From NCBI GenBank assembly GCA_021432635.1, contig MU270018.1:627579-691578 (forward strand): a stretch of DNA of 64,000 nt. The letters are read 5' to 3'. Shown here piece by piece: positions 54,532 to 64,000 of this stretch. The number at the start of each line of letters is the position of its first letter. Positions within the stretch are counted from its first letter, which is position 1. Under the pieces are notes generated by a model. It did not search any database. It worked only from the letters and a program-made list of their open reading frames with translations, and had not been told where the DNA came from. The DNA comes from Thozetella sp. PMI_491 (lineage: Eukaryota; Ascomycota; Sordariomycetes; Chaetosphaeriales; Chaetosphaeriaceae). The position numbers and the translations under genes were made by a program.

Positions 54532-55255
54532 GGGAGGGGCGAAAAATAATAATAAAAAATGAAAAATCAAAGAGGAAAGCTCGCTGCCTGGCAGCAAGCA
54601 GCCAAGGCGAGGAGGGACGACGGCGTTGGTGCGCGAAGAACGGTGCGTCCGGGACCCTTGCTGGGGACTTTTTAATATTTTCGCATCGCGCGCGACCGGT
54701 CTTTTACCTAGCAGGCAGGCCAGCTCGGCGAGGTCAACCTCGCGGGGCTGCCATCCAGCCGCCAACAGTGTTGATTTGTCCGGCTGGAACGGGGGAGGGG
54801 CCACATACCACGTGGACCCTGTAAAACTGCCACCTCACACCTCCAGACCGACCAGTCACCGCACCGGGGGGGCAAGTGCACGAACGAACACGCTCGAGAG
54901 CATCCGTGGCATGTAGACGGGAGGGGGGCGGGTGGTTGCGCAAGGCGCCGGGGAAAACGAGCGGGCTTGCGGGGAGTAGCTGTATCGTCCTGTAGGTATG
55001 ACCTGTACAGTCTTCAACTGCATGCATATAACAGCTACCGTGCGGGAAGTAGGTACACACCTACATGCAGCACACAATAATACGCCAACCTTCTGTTCTC
55101 TTGTTGCCTTTGGCCTCAACCCGGCCCAGTGGCCGCCTCTCCGTCTTACCGTGCTGTGCTCACTGGTTGCCCTGTGCTCTCCCGCCGCCTCGCGGCATCC
55201 TTCCCGGCTTAGTGAATTCTTTCCCTCTTTTTAATATTATTTATTTCTTTTTGGG

Positions 55256-55259
<4 letters not shown>

Positions 55260-55288
<29 letters not shown>
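55260..55288. repeat. Poly-T run (29 bp)
   Basis: An uninterrupted run of T is preceded by an AT-rich stretch (55230-55253). No retrotransposon body or target-site duplication is seen beside it, so it is recorded as a simple repeat. Confidence 0.95.
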
Positions 55289-57730
55289 CGCTCCCACCCA
55301 CTGCCTGTGTTGTCTCTGTTGGATGCCGCCGCCGACGTCGAGGCTGGCCCGAGCTGTCCTTCTCCTGCCCTTTCTGACCTCGCCGCTTCGCATCAACTTC
55401 TTTCCTTCCTCCTAATACCTACCCCCCCAATTCTCCATGTCCCGTTCAATCCTCCCCCCTCCCCCCCCGTTCGCCCCTTTGCCGCACCCTCGAGGGGGGT
55501 GGACGGGGACGGGGTCGAGGAGCCAAGCGAACATCGTCACCGACCAATGGCCGACCTCACCGGGTCATGCCGCCAGCCTCACCGCAAATTGGCCATCCGA
55601 TAGGTCGTGAGCCGGCTCGTTGAGGCTCCACTAGCCGTCACCTCCCCTAGTAGCCTCCAATTGCCTTTGATTCCTTCCTCCGCTCCTGCCCTTTCCTCCC
55701 AGTGGTAGTCGCTGGCCCACCGACGAAACGCCAACAGAACATGGCTTGACATGCAAAGGAAGGGGGAAAAAAAAGGTGCAGGAATCACCACCCAGGAGAG
55801 GCTCTTCACCACCGGGGGCCCTCCCCACTGATTTTGGAGCTACCCTCGGCCTCATTCCACCCTGGCTTTCTTAGTTCCGCAGCCGTCAGAACCTGAGGTG
55901 TGTGCCCACAGGCCGGTGAGGCGCTATGTCTCCATGTCTCCGCTCCGGCCCTCGTTCCGTCTCTTTTACGGCGTAGAGCGGCCGGGGGATACGCGGAAGC
56001 AGGGTTGAATGAGCCCGAAAGGAGAAAATAGGTGGGAATGTTAACAGCGTACGACGACGAGGCAGCGGCCGGCCGTTCCCGCACCTGCCCCCCTCTACGT
56101 GGACCTATCTCTCTCCCTCTCGCTTCCCACGAGGAGAGAAGGCGAACGGCCACAAGTGCTGATCCAGCAGCATATGCCGAGGGTGCGGGTGTCTCTGAGG
56201 TGTGGCCAGGGGTCTGGCGGCAACCCCAGGAGGGCCCGAGACTGGCTTGCCTGCCACCTGGAGGTGCACTGGGAGGGGAGCACAGCTTGCTTGCAACTTC
56301 GCTATCATGCTCCTCATCATCCCCCATCATGCCCCAATTTCCTTCAATGAAACAAGCGGGTGGCGCCCGTCAGCAACCAGCTGTGCAGTTGCACCCCCAC
56401 CAAGGGCCCAACCGAGCAGGAGCCTCAATAGATGACATAAGGGACAGCGATGATCACGGAGAGAGCGATGGTTATAGAACACCTCGGTGACGCTCTCGCC
56501 CGCCGTCGACCACACCACTTCATGCGGCATCTGGCGGGGGGGATGGCTCATTTCCCACTTCCCTACCCCCTCTCCGGCCCCTTCAATCCGCCAATCCCGC
56601 ATGCCTTCTCTTACCTTTTGCACGCTTGCACCACTAATCGCTGACAAGCTCGGCCAGGCCCCGGTCGGGATTGCCCATGTGTCCTGCAAGCTCTCCGCTT
56701 TGGGGGGCGCCAAGGTCCCCACTCGAGGCTCGGGATGGCTAGATTCGTCCTTCCATCCAGCCGCCCACACGCCGGGCCTAGCGATAACGTCCCGCGCCGT
56801 ACCCCGTCCGCCTCGGCCAGAGGAAAAAGTCTGGAAGCCTTTGCCTCCTGCAAGGCCAGCGGACTCTTATTGCATTGACGCGGTACGGTGCCCTGCGCGC
56901 TGCAGGTAATACCATCGGATGAAGCTACCTACATACAGCCCCTTCTCCCTCCGGCCAGTCTTCCCGGGTCAATACCTGCCCAACCCCAAGACAGGCCGGT
57001 AGCAATGCGTCGTTGCCCACCCTTTGGTGCGAGCCCCCGCCCCTCCGGGGGCCTGGCTAGACCACCTCTTTTCGCCGCCTTTTGGGAAAAAGGAAAGAAA
57101 AATGGACTTGCCCGTCGAGTTCTACCGCCGATCCCTGTCGGGTTGTGGACTGGGGGCACCGTTGCAGAACCACCACGCAGATTATCGATGCTCCTCTTGT
57201 TCCCACGCACAAACTAGTAGCTGCACAAGCACAAAACTTTGCCATTAGACTGTTGCCCGAGCCCCCCCCGGTCACATTTGCTTCCTATCGTTTTCCTTAC
57301 CGCCGACTGCCTGTTCCATGTTTCACGGGCTGCAGGAGAGCGCGAGGTATTCCCCTGCCTGCCGGGCGGCCTGCCTCCTAATTACGCCCTCGCGCCGTTT
57401 GGTTTGATAAACGTACGTGCCCCATGGGCCATCTCGTCAGGTAGCTCATGCAGCTCGGTACCCTTTCCGGCTTCCAGCTCAGGGCATCAGGGAGGCTCCT
57501 CAGCGCAGCCCAGTCCAGCTGGCCCCGCCGGGGGTCCTGGCGGCTCCAAGTGACGACCTGATACAGAGACGGGGCTTCACTAACTGGCAAATTTTCTCTC
57601 GGCCCGCTGAGTCGTCCCGCTGTTACATCTTCAGACCTTACCAAGCAGCAAGCACACCACACAGCTTGCTTGCCGTGCATAGTCCCCGCCGGTGGGGCCT
57701 GCAGCGGTCAACCCGAGGGGTTCCAGCTCC

Positions 57731-57757
57731 CAAAGCACCCAAAGCACCCAAAGCACC
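57731..57757. repeat. Three exact copies of a 9-bp unit
   Basis: CAAAGCACC occurs three times in perfect tandem at 57731, 57740 and 57749. Confidence 0.9.
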
Positions 57758-57849
57758 ACCCAGAGCCAGGCGCGTCCCGTTTGGCCTGTGGTATTGGGTG
57801 GGGGACGGAGGCGACATGTCTGGCAACATCCCATCGCTGCCGCGCGCCG

Positions 57850-57876
<27 letters not shown>
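57850..57876. repeat. Poly-C run (27 bp)
   Basis: This is an uninterrupted C run, unusually long. A tract of this kind could form i-motif or G-quadruplex-type structures, and its exact length is doubtful in short-read assemblies. Confidence 0.95.
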
Positions 57877-57880
<4 letters not shown>

Positions 57881-58418
57881 GAGGAGGGGAGCCAAGCCTG
57901 TCCAGATGCTCGCACTCTTCCGCAATACAATATATGCATAGCAATAGGCGCCCAGTCAGGTTGTCCTAGTTACACGTGTTACACCGTCATGCAACAGCTG
58001 CTGGACTTTGACCCAGGCTGAGGCAATTTCTGCCCAGTCAATCGGTGTCGACGGCGCCCTCGCCAGTCCACTGGCCGAGAAAAGAAAGTGCCTCGCGTGA
58101 TGGAACCTCCAAGCAGGGGGAGGGGTCGCCCATCCCTGTAACCCCGAGCCAGCTGGCAGTTCCCCGTCGCTCCAGCCCGTAGATCCCGTGCATGTCGCAA
58201 TCATTTAGCACAGAAGATCTCGGTGTGGGTCGTCCCGAGGTGCTCGGTTCAGGTTACAGTCCAAGCAGGCCAATCCCCAACCCGTTTTGGGCCTGTAGCC
58301 GCTGCCACCACACACGCATTCACACCCACCCCTCCTCCTCGCCGCCACTTACCCGCCTCCACAATTTAATGGTCTCGGGATGCGAACCGAAGACCGCGAG
58401 TGCTTGGCTGGCCGTCAT

Positions 58419-58456
58419 CAATCAGGTAGGGATGTAGCAATCAGGTAGAGATGTAG
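58419..58456. repeat. 19-bp direct tandem duplication
   Basis: CAATCAGGTAGGGATGTAG (58419-58437) is followed directly by a copy with one change (58438-58456). It lies about 150 bp beyond the DUF3176 gene stop codon. Confidence 0.9.
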
Positions 58457-58609
58457 AGATGCCAGGCGGCAATCGCGATGATGGGCACATAGCGCTCCTC
58501 GTCGCGGAAAAGCCGTATGCGAGTTCAATGGGGAAGGTTCAGGCAATCACAGAAGAAAAACAAAGTGGTATATCCAACCCCTGGTCAATCATGACCTTCA
58601 GTTCCCTCC

Positions 58610-61600
58610 CTACACCCCGGCCCCATGTTTCCCTAAACTCAAGACCCAGCCTCTGTCCCCATCACTAAATTTCCCCGTGATGCGGCCAGCCTGCCTAGCC
58701 AGCTCGGTCCTGTCGACGATGATGCCGAGCTTCTGACGCTCCAGCAGCACCTTGTCTTCGGCGCCGATAGCGAAGAGAGTCGCCATGGTGGAGCCCTTGA
58801 GCACCTTGACCTTCCACACCGCCGTCTGCGCCATGATAGAGACAAGAAACACGCTCGTCAGGAAGACCTGTCCTGCGAGGAATGCAAACCATGGCCACCG
58901 CACATGGACATAGGTCTCGGGGATTAGCACCACGCCGGCCTCAACTGTCCCCACAGCGCGGATGCTAGATAAGGAGACTGGTCAGCATCGTGTCCGGCGT
59001 GCAACAAGCGACGCGAGGCAAGGCCTCCAGAGTAAGCTGAGACTCTGTCGTCAAAGATCAAGGACGATACTCACGAATTGGTTAGGCTTGTAGCCACGTT
59101 CCGCATGACGTTCCCGATCACTGCCCCCCGTTCCTCCGCCGAAGACGCCGCGGTCGTGCCGCCGACATGCTCTCCCTTATACATGGCGGTACCCAAAGCA
59201 TCGCTGGCGGCTGTCGACCGCGCCACTTTTGCCCCGTGCTTCGAAGAATACGTTCCGACGAAGACTGACTCCAAGTAGTCGCGAAGGGCCTTGGCATGAT
59301 CGCCAGTCACACCATACCTCTTCCCATCGCTTCTAGACTGAAGGATAACACTCCCCAGGCCGGACGAGGTTGCATCTCGTGGCGGCACCACGTGCGCCTC
59401 GTCCTGGGGGTTAGATATCACCTCTGTAGTTGTATCGACCAGTGCCGTAGTTGCGATGCCCCGAGAGACGCCGACTTCGTACGTGTTTACGCAGAAATGG
59501 AGAATAATCTCCATAGCGCGAAAGGTACGAGGTTCTGGTACACCTCCAGTCCCTTCTTCCGCATAGACTACGAAGAAGTTCGCCAATGCGCTGGAATCCA
59601 AGTGGCTCTCGTTGGTGAAAGCTATACTCTCCTGTAGCAGGGAGTCTGGGTCCCTGGTCCAGCTCGGAGCTGAGGATATGTTCAGGCTGTAGCTGTTCGG
59701 CCCTCCAATCAGAAACACGCCGTTGGGGAGGCTCGCGTTGCGAACAACTATGCCCCTATTCGCGCTCCTATCGGCTCCTAGTTCTGTTGTCTTCATCTCG
59801 TCCGAGACACTTAGCTTGTCGGATACGTCTGCCGTAGATACACAGACAGCCAAGGAGCTCACTCTCTCCCACCGGCACTCGCCTGAACTGCAGGTCGGAG
59901 AAGAATGGGGGAAAGGCGTGTCAGCGTGATGATATATGGCCTCTTGCACAGCTCGCTTCTGGCGGATATCGAGGTCTACTGTTTCGCCTAGAGTAAGTCA
60001 TTGCTTCGCGGGTGTGTTAAATAGGGGCTGGGTAAACAAAGGCGGTCTCACCTTGAGGAGCTCGGCCGACGGCTGAGAAATGATATGACTCGCTCCGTGG
60101 CACACTTGCGACATCCGCAGACGTATATCCTTGGACATAATGGGTGGGATAGTTGATGAGCAATTGTGAAAGAGGGCTCGACACCAGGCTAGTCAGCAGG
60201 ACCACGGCAGCGCAGAAACCCAAGGCCCTACCGAGACGAGGTCAGCAGATGGCGCTGGGGCGTAGAGACGCGCATATAGAGCAGAAGAATATTACCTTCC
60301 CCTAGCCATAAATAGAAGCTTTGCCCATCCCACCGGGTTGCGAGTGGCGTCATCGAAGGCTGCAAAGTCTGACAATGGCCGCTCCCCTCGCACGAACCAG
60401 TTCCACTTGAGCTGTGACAAGCCCTCCATGATGGGAGCAATGAAGGCCGCTCTGCACAGGGTCACCAGAAATGCCACCAAAGCATTTAGAGAGATTCCCA
60501 GTGGCCAGTCTGGCACCGCACGCCCGTCATACAATTTCAGGACAACCGCGACCATGATGGCACAAACTACGCTCAGAAGACACCAAAGCACTTCCGGTAC
60601 CCATGGAAGAACGAACTCTCGGCTGCTTGACGTGCGACTCTCCTCATCTCTCGTATGGCCTTCCGACCTGCCTTTGGACTGTGATCCTCTGTGCTGACCC
60701 CACGCCTGCCGCGCCTGAGGGCGAACCTCGTTCTCTGGGATCGTCGAAAATGTCTCGGCTGCGCGAATTCCCCGACTTTCGAGTTCGTCCTTTGGCGAGA
60801 GGTTCGGGTCGAAGAAGGTGTAATCTTCGTAGTGCATAAATGGTCCACTAGCCGACCCCTGCCTTTGTTCCTGGGAGGGTTGCTCATGGTAAGGATATCG
60901 CGTCTGTGGCGCGGGTGCGATCTCGTCCCGCCTCTGTCCCGGCCCCTGAGAAGCTGTTTGGTTTTGTTGGCCTTGGTCGGCCCAGTCATCTAAATTCTCC
61001 GGAGCTACACCTTGCCAGGATGCTTGACGGGCCCGCTCGAGCTCCCGTCGTTCACGGCTCCCCTGCCACTGACGCCCCGGTACAGGGGGGATTTCTACAC
61101 GCAGCGAGGCGTGCTCAGCTGGAGCAGTGGTAGTCGTCGGTTGGTCCTGCCGAGAGGCCGCTGCCAGTCTCAACATGTCGTACTGATCTTGGCCAGCTTG
61201 ATGTCGCACAACCGGTGGTTGCACAATAGGGAAGTACTCCTGGAAGTGATCGGTCTGTGTCGCGGGCTCTGGTGACCTTCCCGCCGCGTGCACATTCTCC
61301 TGTGGGTGGCCAGCCCCCAGGGACGCATTGCTCGTGCCTGACATCCATACTTCCCTCCGCTCAGGATGCTGCATCTGGGAGCTTCGAGGCTCATCTTGTC
61401 GGAGCCAAGCCTCCTCCACCGGCGGGAGGTGCTCTCTACTGTTTCTCCGCTGACTGGCGGCGGCCAGGATTTCATTGTAGTTGGGATTCGGTGCCTGGTC
61501 GTCAGTGGGTGAGCCAAGCCATGACGCTTCGCGTGATGGCATCAACCTTGATGCAGTCTCTTGCTCACGATCCTCACGTCGCTGAGAAGTGGCGGCTGAG

Positions 61601-62094
61601 ATCTCCTGGTAGGTGGGATTCGGAGGCGACTGCGAGCTTGTTTCGGCGCGTGGTGCAGCCTGCCAGGAGACGACACGACCTGCCTGTGGTCTCGACCAGC
61701 TGTCACGATCGTCGTCTGCGCGGTAGCTCTGCCGCCATTGAGGCGGCGGCCGGGTCGTTGAAAGCCCCTGGGACGTTTGGTGCTCTCCCCGTTGCTGGCT
61801 TGGCAATGTCTGCCAATCGTGCTTCGGTCCTACATTCACTGGAACCTCACGTTGCCCCCGCTCCCGCTGGGTCTCAGGGGATGGTGACCCTCTTGTCGAG
61901 CTCGCCGGGGAGACAGGGAGCTGCTCCACGTAGGCGGCAGCGGCCATGGCCGGGTCCGGCGGTGGCGGCGCTGTGGAACCTTGTCCCGACAACCAGCCCG
62001 GGCTCGATGCTAGCGTAGGAGCCACTGGTTTTCGGAGTACTGCCCTCGGATTCGTGTCTCCTTCTCCCGAATACCCGCCGTCATAACCGGACAT
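58610..62094 (-). CDS. DUF3176 family membrane protein (1080 aa)
   Basis: Four exons, 60296-62094, 60052-60227, 59075-59987 and 58610-58964 (introns of 68, 64 and 110 bp), join in one frame. The first 490 residues are Gln/Arg/Pro/Ser-rich and disordered, with a duplicated module (about 141-178 and 188-222). The membrane region follows. Hydrophobic helices lie at about 500-520, 527-555 and 602-622, separated by the DUF3176 hallmark MEGLSQLKWNWFVRGERPLSDFAAFDDATRNPVGWAKLL. A large, probably extracytoplasmic part (about 640-960) contains CSSGECRWERVSSLAVC and several N-glycosylation sites (NAS, NIS, NES). A last helix sits at about 984-1006, preceded by ETYVHVRWPW. DUF3176 proteins are widespread and expanded in Pezizomycotina and their function is unknown. 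A surface receptor or sensor role is only a guess. Confidence 0.92.
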
Positions 62095-64000
62095 GGTGTG
62101 GTGTGGGATTTCGACTCAACATGGCAAGGCCAGACACCCAGCCAATATCTGTGTGCTGGGCTCCAGTGTCAGATGTTCCCAAGCGAGCAGCTGGTTCATG
62201 GGGATGAGCCCTGGGTGGTGCCCATGCAGATCTTGGGGTGCGGCGGTAGGACGGTATAAATTGCGAATATAAACTGCTGACCTCCTCCACCGCAACACCG
62301 GCCGGTGGCTCCAAATGCGGGCAAGTCCCCAGGGAAACAAGGTCAGCAGCGACAGGAGGGTCGGTAGGATACGCGCGTAATCGCTGGAGGGGTATTTAGA
62401 CGGGCTTGGCTCGCCTAGCTGCAGCAATGAAATACGCCGCGTCGTGATGTCCGGCCAGCGGGTGATTTGTCGACCAGGACGGATTAAGAAGAGGCTGCCC
62501 CGGGGCAAGGCAGATAGGCAGATAGGCAAATGTTGGGATGAGAAATGTGAGAAAAGACCGCAGGGAGTGAGCCCGGACCGATCGACGGAGACTTCGGATG
62601 AGGGAAGTTGCCACCACGTTTTGTTGGAGGGCGCTACTCCACCGCCTCCAAAGGAAAGAAGGCCGGGCGTTAGGACTACGTTCCAAGCTTCCTTGTTGAG
62701 GTTTATTTCCCTGTCGGATATTAAGCCGGGGAAGGGCCCGTTGACTGCCGCATGTCCATTCACATCGGTCGGTACTTCTGTACCTTCCATAATTACATTA
62801 CACCAGGACCGACTTTTACAGCACTTTGCCTCTCCCCTCCCCACCAGTACCACCCCTGAGAAATGTGATACAGAGACCCTTCAGGACCTTGCCCCTGCGA
62901 ACTTGGTTCACTGCTCCAGCACACTGACCTTTCTTTTGTCGTCGGCGAGAATACCACCGCACGGTGCAGCTGAACGAGCGACTTCGTAAATTGCTTCCCG
63001 TCCAAGCTACGCGCGACCTGGGATGCTCGCTAACTTCTTGCATGGTATCTATCTGCACCTAGCCACTGTATTGCACACCTAAGGCCGAGCGGCAACAGAA
63101 GGGGTGGGCGGTCTGCCGAAATCTTACCCTCGCCGCCTGTGGGTTTACTAAGGCATTTGTCGGGGTGATGCTGGCGGCGTCTTTTTTTATTTTCTTTCTT
63201 TTGGGCAGGGTGTCTCGGATCTGCTCCGACCTGTTCGCTGTCGAATGGTAACATCCCACTTAGACCCCAGCCTACCCCTGTCGCGTCCCGCGTGGGAGAG
63301 GGGTTTAGCGAGTAAACCCTCGAATCACCGCCGCGAAAAAGGTGCTGCCTTCGGCCTCTGGAAAGCTCTGATGAAACAACTGATTGGCGCTGACCACCTA
63401 AACATCTCACCCCCTCCCAACAGTCGTGAAACCAGACCAGACGCCCCCACCCACCCATCACCCACCCATTCCCGTCCCCGGCCACCGACCCCGCGCCTTG
63501 GGCTTCGACTAATTACTGGTTTCCTGGATAGCACCCGTCGTTGTGAGCAAGAGCCGGCGACCCGCGCGACGCGTAGCTGTGCCGGTATCAATACTGAAAG
63601 CTGAGCACAGCCACGAGGTCAGCAATTCTCTTCCCACGCCGCCATCCTCCTCGGTCCCGAGTAGCACGAGATGCACTGTGATCCAACCAAACGCTGTAGA
63701 GAGATAAAGGAGCCTTCGATAGCGAGATGCCGTGCAGCATGGCATCCCTCCACGTGCGAGATCCAGTGTCGGCCGTATCATCCTTAGAATCTTGTTGTCA
63801 ACACGCTGCCTATTTTTGGGAAATTCAAAGAGCCACGGGATGGTACTGTACATTTAGGTCCCAGGGTACTTACTGTCGCTCCTTCATGATGTGCACTCAC
63901 TGTCATGGGAGTTGACACCGAGCACCCAAGCTTGCTAAGCTGGGAAGGCTGGCAATGGCAAGCTGCGTGTGGATGCCGACTCCGCACAGGGAGACATAGC
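62095..64000. other. Right-edge region, no recognisable gene
   Basis: These 1.9 kb lie upstream of the DUF3176 gene and should contain its promoter. Frames such as 62116-62853 (minus) and 62444-62989 (plus) overlap each other and match no known family. A gene whose body lies beyond 64000 could begin here unnoticed. Confidence 0.5.

Larger units (their letters stand above)
52613..58609. other. Gene-poor 6-kb region rich in low-complexity DNA, with assembly gap
   Basis: No frame here resembles a gene. The frames seen are GC-driven and overlap on both strands. The block contains a heptamer repeat (53625-53663), tetranucleotide and dinucleotide microsatellites (54157-54239), an N gap, a 29-base T run (55260-55288), a 9-bp repeat (57731-57757), a 27-base C run (57850-57876) and a 19-bp duplication (58419-58456). 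The stretch from 52613 leftward of 53500 should contain the promoter of the caspase-like gene. Confidence 0.55.

Noticed and set aside
54058-54804. Long minus-strand frame across the second gap and the CA/GACA microsatellites
   Set aside because: Its residues come from simple repeats (runs of Val/Cys/Leu/Ser) and ambiguous bases.
55200-55300. Poly-T with AT-rich flank as a retrotransposon tail
   Set aside because: No reverse-transcriptase fragment, SINE-like promoter boxes or target-site duplication could be seen next to it.

Overview
The window looks like nuclear chromosomal DNA of a filamentous ascomycete, most likely a Sordariomycete close to Neurospora and Chaetomium. The coding sequence is GC-rich. 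The genes are monocistronic on both strands and carry short GT-AG introns of about 50-110 bp. They match typical Pezizomycotina gene sets: HET-C, a fused trifunctional histidine enzyme, a single-chain urease and a DUF3176 membrane protein. Two runs of N (3601-3783 and 54302-54531) mark draft-assembly gaps. Exon boundaries below were worked out by hand from reading-frame continuity, splice signals and remembered family consensus; no alignment was run.

Layout. The left edge (1-554, minus) holds the 5' part of a het-c homologue, followed by 3.5 kb without a recognisable gene. An HMG-box protein (4098-5493, plus) comes next, then urease (6908-9774, minus), a conserved fungal membrane protein (10656-12416, minus), mitochondrial threonyl-tRNA synthetase (13407-14891, plus), a small bHLH factor (15189-15620, minus), a Maf-type nucleotide pyrophosphatase (16171-17073, plus), a GH47 alpha-1,2-mannosidase (17711-19499, minus), Utp11 (20465-21317, plus) and a tail-anchored-looking fungal protein (21533-23362, minus). 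A gene-poor 4.9 kb follows.

The second half starts with D-amino-acid oxidase (28279-29563, plus), Cmc1 (29901-30530, minus) and a large membrane/fibronectin-III/coiled-coil protein (31294-35024, minus). After another 3.6 kb without a gene come lipin/Pah1 phosphatidate phosphatase (38664-41046, plus), TAF9 (41776-42645, minus), the his-3/HIS4 trifunctional enzyme (43450-46089, plus), a GPI-type phospholipase B (48161-50128, plus) and a protein that looks like a degenerate caspase-fold protein with half of a Zn2Cys6 motif (50830-52612, minus). A 6 kb gene-poor, low-complexity block with the second gap leads to a four-exon DUF3176 gene (58610-62094, minus). The last 1.9 kb has no recognisable gene.

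How the genes relate. There is no secondary-metabolite cluster, transposon or CRISPR, and no dedicated operon-like system. Most genes are housekeeping. Two loose themes are nitrogen scavenging (urease with several GATA-factor sites upstream, D-amino-acid oxidase, histidine biosynthesis with a CPC1/Gcn4-type site) and phospholipid metabolism (Pah1, phospholipase B and an Ino4-like bHLH factor). The best candidates for unexplored biology are the degenerate caspase-like protein, the DUF3176 protein with a duplicated N-terminal module, the 1187-residue membrane/FN3 protein and the two conserved proteins of unknown function.
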